Assembly (NCBI GenBank): GCA_009746045.1
Contig: RPFO01000380.1
Span: 1,223,281-1,287,280 of the forward strand
Length of the DNA: 64,000 nucleotides
Direction: 5' to 3'
From: Mesostigma viride
Lineage: Eukaryota > Streptophyta > Mesostigmatophyceae > Mesostigmatales > Mesostigmataceae
How positions within the stretch are numbered: position 1 is the stretch's first letter; every line of letters begins with the position of its first letter. Made by a program: the position numbers and the translations under genes. Below the pieces are notes generated by a model that was not told the origin of the DNA, did not search any database, and was given only the letters and a program-made list of their open reading frames with translations. Shown here piece after piece: positions 1 to 15,467 of the stretch.

Positions 1-165
1 TCCTCCCCTCCTCCCCTCCTCCCCTCCTCCCTCCTCCCCTCCTCCCCTCCTCCCTCCTCCCCTCCTCCCTCCTCCCCTCCTCCCCTCCTCCCCTCCTCCC
101 CTCCTCCCCTCCTCCCCTCCTCCCCTCCTCCCCTCCTCCCCTCCTCCCCTCCTCCCCTCCCCTCC
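1..165. repeat. CCTCC/CCCCTCCT simple repeat
   Basis: Almost pure polypyrimidine on the + strand, made of CCTCC and CCCCTCCT units and cut by the window edge. It lies in the FtsH-like gene's intron that starts at 296 on the minus strand, so the transcript would carry a purine-rich GGAGG tract. Positions 166-296 hold unique intron sequence. Confidence 0.9.
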
Positions 166-296
166 TCATCACCAACCGAATGCCCCACACACGCTCCCTA
201 CTAAGACGCTCCGCAAAAGTGACCAGTATATTCAAATAGGGTCACTTGGTTTTCTAATAGTAGAGCCGTAGTACTATCCGGCGACCGGCCCCTCAC

Positions 297-3200
297 CCGT
301 CCATCTCAACCAGAAACTGGTTGAGCGTGTTCTCTCGTTCGTCCGCGCGCGAGTCGCCCGAGTAGCCGCGCTGGCATGCGATCGCGTCAAACTCGTCGAT
401 GAACACCATGCAGGGGGCCTGGGGGGCATCGTACAGCACAATAGAGCGGGCACAGGCGAGGGCATGAGTGTGCGGGCATAGGCGAGGACGTAAGGGTGCG
501 GGCACAGGCGACGGCATAAGGGTGCAGGCACAGGCGACGGCATAAGGGTGCGGGCACAGGCGACGGCATAAGGGTGCAGGCACAGGTGAATATGTTAGGG
601 GAATGAGACCGGCAACATGATTGAACTGCAAAGGGTTGAGAAAAAAACAGGCAGTTGGAACAATCCGCCAGTAAAACGAGCAAGTACAGGCAGGCCTCGT
701 CTCTCTATTTGATTCAAACACTAGCCACATATATAAATTACTTATCCTAATTGATATTACTATACTATGCGTACGCACGTTGGCCTTGGCGGTGTTGAAG
801 AGGGTGCGCACGCGCGACGCGCCCACGCCCACGTAGTTGCCCACAAACTCGGGAGCCCCTAGCGGGATGAAAACACGATCCGTCTCGCCCGAGAGCGCGC
901 GCGCGATCAACGTCTTCCCGCAGCCGGGCTTGCCCACCAGTAGCACGCCCTGGGAGGGGGGCAGGGGAAGGTGGCCATAGGAGCAATAGGGGGTGCGAGA
1001 TGGTGCGAGAGGGAAGAAAGCGCGATATTAGTAAGTCGACCAGTTTAGACAAGAGGTCCCCCTCAGCGTGCCCAGAGGATGATGAGGTGGAGAGTAGACA
1101 GGATGACGAGGCGAGGGCGGCACATACTGGCGAGCGATTGTGTGTGGTGTGCATTAATTCGTGAACATGTGGCTGCGGCATGTGAGCGTAAATACTCCAT
1201 GAAATAGGACTGGAACGGGATGGGAACACACTATCTAACATCCTCCATGAAATAGGACTGGGAGGGGATGGGAACACACTATCTAACATCCTCCATGAAA
1301 TAGGACTGGAAGGGGATGGGAACACACTATCTAACATCCTCCATGAAATAGGACTGGAACGGGATGGGAACACACTATCTAACATCCTCCATGAAATAGG
1401 ACTGGAAGGGGATGGGAACACACTATCTAACATCCTCCATGAAATAGGACTGGAAGGGGATGGGAACACACTATCTAACATCCTCCATGAAATAGGACTG
1501 GAAGGGGATGGGAACACACTATCTAACATCCTCCATGAAATAGGACTGGAAGGGGATGGGAACACACTATCTAACATCCTCCATGAAATAGGACTGGAAG
1601 GGGATGGGAACACACTATCTAACATCCTCCATGAAATAGGACTGGGACGGGATGGGAACACACTATCTAACATCCTCCATGAAATAGGACTGGGACGGGA
1701 TGGGAACACACTATCTAACCTCTAGTTCAAGGGTTGCGTGCGCCACGTTGTGTGCATGGGTGGTGGGTGCCCTCACTAGTGCTTCGCAGGGTGACGCCCT
1801 CGCCCTACATTGGGCTCTCTGCCACTCTCTTCTCCTTTCCCATCAACACCCTCCGTGACCATCTCACTCATCCCCCTTGCATCAACCCCCGCCCATCACC
1901 CCATACACCCTGGCCCGCACCTGGTGCATGCGCGTCCCGATAAAACCATGCGTCCACGTTGCTCTCTCCCACCCTCCCCATGCCATGGTCCTACCGACGT
2001 GCAAAACCATCGGTCTCCCCACCTTTGGCACGCGCGCGCTGACCGCACGATGCCTAAACCTTGTCCTCGCCTCGCCTTTCTCCCCCCCTCACCCCCCCGT
2101 CCCCGGGATCTCTTTACCCCTTTCATCCCCCCTATTGTCCCCTCGCTCTGAAGGGGTTGGATTCCGTACTTGTAAGCTTACAGACACAGCTGTAGCACGC
2201 ACACGCTGACCGCACGATGCCTACCCTTGTACTCAACCCCCCCTTTGAACCCGCCCCCCCTCCCCTTGTTCTCTTCCCCCATTCCCCCTCCTTGGCACCT
2301 CCTTTTAACCCCACCTTGGGCACGCGCGCCCCGATGGTCTTGTAGCGTTCCGGGTCGGCCAGGTAGGCCACCAGCTCCATCAGCTCGGGCTTGACGCTCT
2401 CGATGCCCGCCACGTCGTTGAAGGACCACTTCTTGCGCTCGGGCAGGCGCTCCTCCTGGGCAAGGATAGGATATAGGATGGGTTGCCATGTGATGGTAGA
2501 TGAGGACGATAGACAGCGCTGACAAAGGCCGAGATGGGACGGTAAAGGAGGATACATATAGGATAGATACATATGTATATATAATCAATTATACAGTCTA
2601 GTGTACTACAGTGTAGTATATACGTTTGATAGGATACACGAGGGCTGTGACAAGGCCTGCATGTTGTGGTGTGCAGGGTGGGAAAGCGAGCGGGCGGGCG
2701 GGCGGGCGGGCGGGCGGGGTAGGCGGGTGCCCTTGTCTTCCGCACAGCTTGCTCTATCACGCGTGCGCCTCATGTGAACTCCCTGCCTGCAACCCATCTG
2801 TCGTGCTGCACAGGGCACGGTACAGCTCATTTTGCACCCGTGTCCATTCACCGCCCATGTCTTTACACCGCCCAAGGTCCAGCGGGGCACTTTGCCTGCT
2901 TTATCCTGGAGGCCCCCACGGCTCCCCTGCTCCCTCCTTCGACTGCTGCCATCCCGGCTCCACCTCGGCTCCCATTGTAGTGCCATGCCTCCCTCATCTG
3001 CGTGCCTTCTTCCTTTTCATCGGCCCATCCGTCCCTTGTCACGCCATGAGCCGGTAGTCCGCTTCTGCCGGCTTTCAGCCTTCTTTCAGCCCTCTTTCAG
3101 CCCTCATTGGTCCTCCCCTGCTCCGCCGCTAGGCCAACCCTTCCCCGGCTCTATCCTTGACCAACCACCTCACACATCTTCTCCGTGTTTACGTCCCATG

Positions 3201-3578
3201 CCGTTCTCAATCGCCCCTCTCCCCGTCCCTTCATCCCCGCCCCACCTGCTCCGTCTTTGGCTTCTTGAGTGACACCGCCTTGCCGATCCTCTCCTCGGGC
3301 CGGAACTCCGTGCGCACGCTGCCCTTGCGTGCGTACCACTTGGCGTACGTGTGCCGGTCGTACACGTTGAGCACGTTGTACAGGACGAGCAGCGGGTAGC
3401 CCATCATGAGAGCCAGCCGGATGTGCTCCCACAGGTAGAACATCTTCTGTGTCTGTAGCGACACGCCGTTGTCGAGGAGGAAGGGGACAAAGAGGGGGTC
3501 TCCTGGGGGCGGTCGCGTGGCCAGGTAGCTGGGCCGGTGGAGACCAGGAGTGGAGGGGGCGGAGGCGGGGGACAGGTG

Positions 3579-3631
<53 letters not shown>

Positions 3632-4674
3632 CCAAGAGGGCAGGGGATGGAATGAGAAAAGGAGGACAAGGGAGGGCACTTGACCAGGAAGGGAGGTTGG
3701 GTCAGGACATGACATGGGGCAGCATGCCCTAGGATGGAACGGTAGTATATAGAGATTAAAATTGGGTGGGTGGATAGATAGTTCATAAAACGACTATTGA
3801 ATGGGGCCTCGGGAACGAGCGCACGGTTGATAGGCATGCACATTGCACAAAAGCGCACATACGTCTACGTGTAGTACTATCGGCATAGCGCCGGACCAAA
3901 CTGGGGGGCAGACCATTGCAGGGACAAGCCCTGGCAAATCTGGTCTTGAGTATTGAGCAAGAGACGGTTGACCAACACAGTCCTGTACTTGAACGGGACA
4001 TAATATGCCAAGTGGTTGAGACTGAAAGCAGGCGCTCACCTGCCATCCTTGAGTTTCAGGTCTACCGTTGTGTCGTCGCGGAGGAAGGTTGCCTGCTCCA
4101 CTTTATGGTCCTTGATCAGCTGCCACGCGTCCGAGTACGTGATCTCCTCCCGGTCGGGAATCGAGGGGACGTTGAAGAAATCCCACAGTTTCGATTGGAG
4201 GCTCTCGGGCGCGGGAGTGGCCGCGGCGGCAGCGGCGCCGATATCCGGGAACGCTTGGGAGGGCACGTAGGCTACCGAAGGGGCAGTGGGGGGGAGAGGG
4301 GGCAGGGCAGTAGAGGCAGAAGCTGCTCGGGCGCCAGCCATGGACATGGCAAGCAGCACAGCGGAGGTCATCTTCAAGGCCTGGCCGACCAGACTGCCAT
4401 TCCGCTTAACTGTGTCAGAGCCCTGGTTTCCCACTGCGCATGAGACGCGCGGAATCGTATTCCGCAAAGTGCTAGGCTGGTGCGCGGGCTTAGACGAGAT
4501 GCATAGGCGGTGGTGAGCATCTGAGCCACGAAGGAACGACGGATGCAAACTGCGGGCGTGAATTGGGGGGCTCCCACGCTGTTTCCTGCCGGCCAGTTGT
4601 TCACGAGAAGATAGACCTCCACAGCGTGCTCCCAATTGCGAACTCAGGCACATCACTTGAGCCATTTCCAACAA
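297..4674 (-). CDS. FtsH-like AAA protease/ATPase, plastid-type, partial (5 exons)
   Basis: Exons on the minus strand are 4674-4040, 3528-3246, 2455-2315, 949-779 and 418-297. All junctions are GT...AG with consistent phase, and the next donor is at 296, so the 3' part lies outside the window. About 451 residues are visible. Residues 1-125 are Ser/Arg/Ala-rich like a transit peptide, with a hydrophobic stretch near 100-115. An FtsH-type intermembrane domain follows (YLAT and LLDNGVSLQ), then a hydrophobic segment near [14 protein letters not shown]. The AAA core starts at [11 protein letters not shown], with Walker A GKPGCGKT (about 359-366; the usual form is GPPGTGKT), pore loop [14 protein letters not shown], Walker [12 protein letters not shown], and [16 protein letters not shown], which leads into the second region of homology. 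The zinc site (HExxH) would lie outside, so active FtsH and inactive FtsHi cannot be told apart. Start chosen as the first ATG of the open exon; an upstream exon is possible. Confidence 0.85.
1195..1720. repeat. 48-bp minisatellite in FtsH intron 3
   Basis: About 11 tandem copies of a 48-bp unit containing CATGAAATAGGACTGG and ACACACTATCTAACATCC. Copies differ mainly at one G/C position (GGAAGGGG against GGAACGGG or GGGACGGG). Since 48 is a multiple of 3, one minus-strand frame stays open and repeats a 16-residue unit. It lies wholly inside the intron 950-2314 and is not coding. Confidence 0.95.
2691..2718. repeat. CGGG tetranucleotide repeat
   Basis: Seven CGGG units in the FtsH-like gene's intron 2 (2456-3245). 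The rest of that intron shows only short CTTTCAGCC duplications near 3070-3105. Confidence 0.9.
3575..3630. repeat. TG dinucleotide microsatellite
   Basis: A run of TG with one GTGC interruption, in intron 1 (3529-4039) of the FtsH-like gene, close to the acceptor side of exon 2. Confidence 0.95.
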
Positions 4675-5887
4675 TTCAAATAACAGAGCCGCAACTATGA
4701 CTTCAGAAAGTCAACATTTAGTTTGATAAGCAGGGCACCATGTTCAGCCCCACTGTTATCCGCATTATCCGTAAGCCAGGAAAAATACGTGACGCGCCCC
4801 CGCAACCTACGCAGTAAAAATGGGAATTCGAACGGCTAGCACGGGTAGCAGGTTTCGTGCGCTAACTGCTGCGGCATCCGCGAGGCTAGAATACTGTAAG
4901 AAGCCGCGCAGACACCGAGGGCGGACATGCCCGTGTCGCCCTTAGGAGCTGAAACTCCTGCAGCACTTGTCTTGGTAAAAACCACCGCCCCTCACGAAGG
5001 AAGCAAACTGAAGCAAAAGGACCAGTCGACACACCAGAATGTACAGCCGGCAGCAGATACTCAGCTGCGCTGTGCGGCGTGCGCATGTCTGCCCGTTGCC
5101 ATCCCTTGGTAAGGCCTGGCCTCGTCTGCGGAGTGCGGAGGGCTCCGCCTGGACTCGGAAGTCTGGTCTCCCGAGATGTCTCCCGCTACCGTAGCGCCGC
5201 CGGCCGGCCGGACCGCTTGACCGTAGCGCCGCGCCAGGTCATTACTGATGTGCTTTGCCTAAACCTGTCTGGGCTCCAGGACCGCTCTTCAACCAGTTGT
5301 ACAGTACAGGATGCAAGTCTCTGCTACAGTACTGTACAGTATAGACTGCCTGTAGGGTTAAAAATAACGAAGGCACCTGCTGTAAAACTTTTTGAGCGGC
5401 AATGCCCGCCTCACCGACTTGGCTGCAGACGTATCTTATTTTGTCTGCCTAGATAGGGCTCGAAACATCGATTTGACATGCATTTTCTCCATTAACTGCG
5501 GGTGTGCATTATCCTGTTTTTGCAGTCATTCGTGCAGCTGAGGCATGCTTTTCCCAGAGTCTTCGCAAATGCATAGACATAGCTTGCAAATGAAATTACG
5601 GTAGTGGAATAGAGCAGTTTTTACTGGTGCATTGAATCGGAATAGCAATTTGGTGGCGGCTGACACTGTCGGGAAAAAATCCAAAAGTTTTTCGTTGACA
5701 CCAGGGAAGATGATGGACGAGGACACGGGCATGCCCCGTGAGGACACGCAAGTGAACGTTGATGAGTTGGAAACTATTGCCCGCGAGGTATGAGACCAGC
5801 GAGCGACCTGCCGCAAACGGAACAGTCGTCTTGAAAGTCCGAGTGAAAAGCATAATACATGGGGGGTTAAGGATAGTCTACGCTTTT
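4675..5887. other. Divergent intergenic region between FtsH-like and dynein light chain genes
   Basis: About 1.2 kb separates the proposed start codons of two oppositely oriented genes, so it should hold both promoters. I see CGGC-rich DNA near 5190-5240 and short ACAGTAC-type repeats near 5300-5345. No coding signal or clear core promoter motif could be fixed by eye. Confidence 0.5.
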
Positions 5888-10179
<4,292 letters not shown>

Positions 10180-10626
10180 CCCGGCAAGTCTCGCCCTACG
10201 TCTACAATGGCTGGAAGGGTGTCAGCGTGATGCCATCCAAAATACTATGCAGGACTGTTCTTTACATGCTGCCTTGGAATTGAGTTAGGACTTGCGAGGG
10301 CAAAGGGCTTGTATTTTCTGATCGAGACCGCTGTTTTTGAGGCTCGAGCTCCTTTTATGGCCTAGTTGGTGCGTGACTAAGCGTTGCTAGTCGTACATGG
10401 ATGGATTCGAAATTCTGCAAGCCCTGCAGACCATATTCTGAATGATTGGCCACTGCCAAGACAGTTCCGCATTTGGCATGAGATTGTGTGAGACCAAAAA
10501 GGTTGATAAACCTCAAATAACATTGGAGCAATTCTTTCTGTATCAATGAGACAACGGGCCCGCATTGATCGATTAAGTAAACACGTGCTCAGGACTGTTA
10601 AGGAGTCGCGGAGCACCAGAGTGCTT
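10180..10626. other. Downstream of the dynein light chain gene; nothing recognised
   Basis: Holds the presumed 3' untranslated region. No coding, RNA or mobile-element signal seen before the TTAA-flanked element at 10631. Confidence 0.4.
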
Positions 10627-11084
10627 TTAAGGGGAGGGGACACCCCTAAAGGGCACTTTTCTGGAAACCATACCTATGCATGTGCTAAAAATCCAATGAT
10701 GATTGGGGACCATAAATATGATAAAAAAAAAAATTTTCCAGCCACTTGGGGGTGGTACTAGCCCCCACCATACACCGGTTACGCGCTAAAAATAGAAAAA
10801 GACGCTATTTTAGTCACATTTTTCCTAGGACAATGGGCAAACATATTGGGACCAAATCATATATTCCCGCATAGTTCCCCCACTTTTGAGAAAGCCTGCC
10901 TAATTTTGAGCACAAAATAATGATGTTTAGACACATTGATGGATTTTCCCGCAAAAAGGGTCCTTTTTTAAACAAAAAAAAAATAAAACAAATCATAAAC
11001 ACATGCAATAGTGCCAAATCATATATTCCCAAATACTAGAGAGGGGGGACATGCAGCCCCAAATTTTCAGGTCATTCTGACAAG

Positions 11085-11560
11085 CGCAGCCCTATTTGAT
11101 GGATATTCCTAGATTGCCACCTGTGACGAAGCTAAGGGAGGTTTTAGCTAGTATTTAACCACACCAACACCCCTTTATACATCTAAGCCTCATGAAAACT
11201 GGCCAAACCACATACTACCATTCTCTGCACATATGGTACCTCCTATGTTCAAGGTTTGACGCCATTCTGACAAGAACTGCCCAAGTTACAACCATTCCAA
11301 GACGGCCACCCATGTAGACGCTACAAGGAAATTAGAGTAACCATTTAGCCACACTAGCACCTCCTTCTTCATCAAAGACATCTGCAAACTGACCAAAGCA
11401 CACATAATCAACTCTTGCACGCTGACGGCAACGCATGCTCAATGTGGGGGGTCATTGCGACAAGAACTGCTCAAGTTGATGGGTTTCCTATATGACCACA
11501 TGACAAGGCACTAAGGACCACTCAGTAAGTTAGTAACCCCACAGTGCCACTTAATATGCC
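11085..11560. repeat. Diverged tandem repeats of about 185 bp
   Basis: Three diverged copies starting near 11085, 11265 and 11450 share ATTCTGACAAGAACTGCCCAAGTT-like text followed by GGCCACC, AGCCACACTAGCACC and AACTGGCCAAA-like blocks. They lie near the left end of the TTAA element. Confidence 0.6.
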
Positions 11561-11599
11561 ATCCAACATGCATCAAAAGGCTCTACAAACAGCGGCCAA

Positions 11600-11875
11600 G
11601 TGGGCCCAGGTCATAGAGGACAACGAGCCCCCCCCAGTGGGTAAGCGCCCGCGTGTGCAATCCCGCGGGAGGCACGCTAGATAGCTCCCCCTAGGGCAGC
11701 GTGCGGCTGCCTAGATAGATGATGTAGTTAGAATGTTGTTAGATAGATGTAGTATGTAGCCAATGTAGATAGATTAGACCGGTAGGAATGTGTGCGCCCA
11801 TCCATCCATTCATCGGGGTTAATGCTCCGTGACTCCCCAACGGGAGCACGAGTCTAATTAATTAATTAATTAATG
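11600..11875 (+). mobile_element. Truncated non-LTR retrotransposon 3' tail
   Basis: It ends with a hairpin made by TGCTCC and GGGAGCA around GTGACTCCCCAAC, followed by a TTAA-type tail. The same hairpin and tail recur at 38950-38990. A repeated 3' end with a short tandem tail is typical of 5'-truncated LINE insertions. The 5' limit is a guess. Confidence 0.5.
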
Positions 11876-12197
11876 CATCAAAACCATGCAGAGTATGTTT
11901 ACAAAGTACAAAGGGGTGGCCACGCACCTCATATGTCTTCATCATCCCTCCAGCATGGCCAGCCTTGTAAATATGTGCATAGCCTTGACGATGGTAGCCC
12001 TAGCATGCCTAAGCAGCATTTCCTATGTTTCTCCCAGGTTAGAGTGTAAGGTTGATGCCAACCAAGCTAATCAACACAACAACACCTCCTAAACTGTCCT
12101 CCCCGGCATGGATGACAAACTGGGACTATGGAGGGCAAGGAACCAAGTAAGAACATGGTATATATAGCTTTTATATCACAGTCTCCTTTCCCACACA

Positions 12198-12455
12198 GCA
12201 AAATATGGTGTTGTTCTTTCTCAGTTACATCGTTTTTCCCGTCTTTGTTCTTATCGTGTTGATTTCATCACGACTCTTGTTGAGCTCTTGCAGCGTTTAT
12301 TGGTCAAAGACTACGACCGAGCCATTATGCTCCGTCAAGTCCGATGTTTTTTGCAACGTCACCCACATCTGTTCGGTGCTGCCCCTTGGCACAAGCTCTA
12401 CAAACAGGTCGTGGACCGGCTGGATCGCATACACCGCCCGCATTGGAAGTTCTAA
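12198..12455 (+). pseudogene. Relic of a retroelement ORF C-terminus (85 codons)
   Basis: An open frame with protein-like composition, containing YGVVLSQLHRFSRLCS, DYDRAIMLRQVRCFLQ, RHPHLFGAAPWHK and VVDRLDRIHRPHWKF before TAA. The QLHRFSRLCS block, followed by a second helix-rich block, resembles the region after the reverse transcriptase in some non-LTR or Penelope-like elements (a recollection, not a search). The last codons and the stop lie within the left TIR of the MITE at 12432, so the original frame was probably cut by that insertion. No start codon is evident and it is treated as a fragment. Confidence 0.45.
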
Positions 12456-12899
12456 CTAAATAATTAGCTTCTGGAAAATGTTCTGGCTGAAAACCATAAA
12501 AAAAACAAAAGAAAATTAATTAATTAACTCCGGGGGCTGAGGACTGGACTCAACAAACAAAGAAACAAAATTAATTAATTAACTCATGTGGGCTCTGGGT
12601 ATCACTGACCTCCACTGACTCTAGCCTATGGCCGCCGAAGGGGGGCCGCCGGGCCGGATTGCCGGCCGAATTGGGGACGGCGTGTACGATATCTACCAAA
12701 CAAACAAAAGAAATTTATTAATTAAATAAGTACCCATGTGCCTTGAACGGCTGTAGGACAAACAAACAAACAAAAGGTTTTAATTAAATAATAAAAACCC
12801 GGGACTCTAACTGGCTCCCCAACAAACAATCCAGGGTTATTCGTAATGCAAATACGGCAAAAATTGACCCATAATAACAAACTTCCAATGCGGAGGGTG
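12432..12899. mobile_element. Stowaway-like MITE copy A, 468 bp, intact
   Basis: Bounded by TA on both sides (12430-12431 and 12900-12901). The left TIR is CACCGCCCGCATTGGAAGTT and the right TIR, inverted, is CACCCTCCGCATTGGAAGTT. A TA target and an end close to CTCCCTCCG are the marks of Stowaway MITEs of the Tc1/mariner superfamily. It has no coding capacity. Its interior carries TTAATTAATTAA motifs and the sequence GTATC at 12599-12603, the empty target site of the LTR insertion found in copy B. Confidence 0.85.
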
Positions 12900-13212
12900 T
12901 AGTATCTCCGCACATCTGAACCCTGTGATGCCAGATCTCCTTTGCGGCCGTTCCGAGCTTGGCACTGGATTCGTTGTCCACATCGTCGCGTCGCTGCCGC
13001 AACACGATGTTTTCTGGCATCCGCGGGCTTTTGGTTCCCGCCGCACATTTGAAAGTGCTGTCCTCCGGCTTTTTGCCTTTGCACCGTGTGCAGTTCTTGG
13101 ACGTTTGGAATCATGGCATGGCTAACGTGATGACTGACTAGCTAGACCTTTTCAGTGGTTTTCCATTTGCGGGTATTTCCTCGTAAATGGTGGGAGAGCG
13201 ATCGCAGCAACT

Positions 13213-13485
13213 GGTGCTCACCACTAGACACTCCCGGCCAGCTAGGCTAGAAACACACGCCCTGATCAAGCATGCTGTTTCCGGCCCCACCGTCTAGGTC
13301 ATCTAGTCGCTCCACACGTAAGCCAGCCATAATTTCAATGCACAAGGATACACATTTCCATCACCATTCATCTTCATCATCCTGAACGACTCGAAAACGC
13401 GGAAAAGATAACGGCAGGCTCGAGCTACCATGGTCCGGATTCTCCCGATTTCTGGCCTGCGCTGGTGCCTGGTTGTCTCTTTGAT
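13213..13485. repeat. Inverted repeat arm A (about 270 bp)
   Basis: Reverse complement of 14805-15070 with about 97 percent identity by eye. The inner end reads GGTTGTCTCTTTGAT and the outer end GGTGCTCACCACTAG. The arms flank 1.3 kb that includes the right end of the TTAA element. No target duplication was seen. Confidence 0.85.
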
Positions 13486-14557
13486 GGTATATATAGCTTG
13501 CATGCAGTCATGCATGTCAACCATGGTTGGCTCAGCACATTGTAGTCTTGTCACATCATCATAACAAAGGAAAGCTCAAACAACCATTGGTGCCAGCTAT
13601 CTACATGCAGTCACACAAATGCAATATCTCCAATGTTCATCATCATCACTATAACACTTCCATCCCTGCACGATATAAAATGCAAAGAAACCATTGGCGG
13701 CCCTTCACCGCATGAGCGCTGTGATGCCGCTGCGGCCTGTGAGGAGAGGGTGCGTCACTCTCAAACAACAAGAAGCGTCCATACGCACAACATCCTTGCC
13801 AGAACACGTTTTATGAAATGCCTTATACCTTCCCGAAGAGCTATAGGCTGCGACTGAAGCGGCCCTGATCACGACATCAACGAAAACAATCTAAAGCTGC
13901 CAGGTATTCGACAACACAACGGCAAGCGACGGCGAGCTAGCTGGCGGAAACTGCCCAAAAAGAACGCAAAAAACCTCGAACGATGAGCTCATAGAAGAAA
14001 GCACCGATAGCAGATAACGTTCGCGACAAATCTGTACCTTGCCCTCGTAAATCCCTCGCCCAGGCGCGCAACAACAGCCGTTCTTCCATGGACAGGTCAG
14101 ACACGCACTGCGCATGTCTGAACAATTACTTACCGATAATGGCCGAAAATCTGGCAAAAAGCACCAGCTCGGTTTAGAATTCGATGCAACCGATATTAAT
14201 GCCTGCTTCAAGGTCAGAACAGCCCCCAAAACCGCTATTTTACAGCCGCTATCATGAATTCTATTTCATTCCGCGCGACCAAAAAATTCAGATTACCCCC
14301 ATGCCGATGGCATAAAAAAACAACAGCGATATTGTAAACCAGCTGATTTCCGCCACAAACTAACATCATAAACTCATCTCCTTTTAGATTCGAGTAAAAT
14401 TTTTGCATTTCGCCTGCCTTAGTGTGGTAGTTTCGCCTGAACGCAGTCGCCATGGCCACTTCCGCAAGGGGTGCGCGCACCGTGCACGTGAAATTTGTGA
14501 CCTCCGGCTCCGGCGCGAATTTTTTGGCGCCAAAAAATTCGGGGGTGTCCCGTCCCC

Positions 14558-14804
14558 TTAATCCCTTAGTGTGCACAGCAGGCTGCAGGGGGCAGAGACC
14601 CCCCCCATTCCCTTATGCCTAAGGCATGCCACAGGGTGCACCAGCGCCTTCGTCCTCAGTATATTTGTAACCAGTGAATGGCCATCATGCAAGCTAGTCC
14701 AGACAAACTAATGGCATGCATATGGCTAAAAAAATTAAAATTACTCGCGTGTTGACTCGCATGTTGAACTGTGCACGCACCTCTTCCGCCAAGGCCGAGG
14801 CCAT
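14558..14804. other. Unique spacer between TTAA element and inverted arm B
   Basis: About 245 bp with no recognisable gene or repeat, apart from the TTAA at its left edge. Confidence 0.4.
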
Positions 14805-15070
14805 ATCAAGGAGACAACCAGCGCAGGCCAGAAATCGGGAGAATCCGGACCATGGTAGCTCGAGCCTGCCGTTATCTTTTCCGCGTTTTCGAGTCGTTCA
14901 GGATGATGAAGATGAATGGTGATGGAAATGTGTATCCTTGTGCATTGAAATTATGGCTGGCTTACGTGTAGAGCGACTAGATGACCTAGACGGTGGGGCC
15001 GGAAACAGCATGCTTGATCAGGGCGTGTGTTTCGAGCCTAACTGGCCGGGAGTGTCTAGTGGTGAGCGCC
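14805..15070. repeat. Inverted repeat arm B
   Basis: Partner of 13213-13485. It starts ATCAAGGAGACAACC, followed by AGCGCAGGCCAGAAAT; the same start occurs at 23540 and a related piece near 39050, so it belongs to a dispersed family. Confidence 0.85.
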
Positions 15071-15467
15071 GAGGCCATATGCCAAAGTGGCACCCTAGCG
15101 CTGCCTTCTGGGCCGGCCGAGGGCAGAGCTGCACTAACCGTCCGGATCGAGCTGCATGCAGACGTACACCCTCCGCATTGGAAGTTTGTTATTATGGGTC
15201 AATTTTTGCCGTATTTGCATTACGAATAACCCTGGATTGTTTGTTGGGGAGCCAGTTAGAGTTCCGGGTTTTTATTATTTAATTAAAACCTTTTGTTTGT
15301 TTGTTTGTCCTACAGCCGTTCAAGGCACATGGGTACTTATTTAATTAATAAATTTCTTTTGTTTGTTTGGTAGATATCGTACACGCCGTCCCCAATTCGG
15401 CCGGCAATCCGGCCCGGCGGCCCCCCTTCGGCGGCCATAGGCTAGAGTCAGTGGAGGTCAGTGATAC

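Larger units (their letters stand above)
10631..14557. mobile_element. TTAA-flanked TIR element (piggyBac-like), 3.9 kb, composite
   Basis: The left end GGGGAGGGGACACCCC follows TTAA (10627-10630). The right end, read inward on the minus strand, is GGGGACGGGACACCCC and is bounded by TTAA (14558-14561). The TIRs match at 15 of 16 positions. A TTAA target is characteristic of piggyBac-type elements, though TIR sequence alone does not prove the superfamily. The inside has no recognisable transposase; it holds diverged tandem repeats, a LINE 3' tail, a retroelement coding relic, a MITE and one arm of an inverted repeat, so it has served as a landing site for other elements. Confidence 0.65.

Noticed and set aside
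765..1709. 314-codon minus-strand frame with a 16-residue repeat
   Set aside because: It is the 48-bp intronic minisatellite joined to an off-frame reading of an FtsH exon; the FtsH frame is supported by family motifs instead.
13891..14229. 112-codon minus-strand frame in the TTAA element as a possible transposase
   Set aside because: No DDD motif or zinc ribbon typical of piggyBac transposases, and too short.
14235..14576. 113-codon minus-strand frame at the right end of the TTAA element
   Set aside because: Starts outside the element, crosses its TIR and shows no known domain; probably chance.
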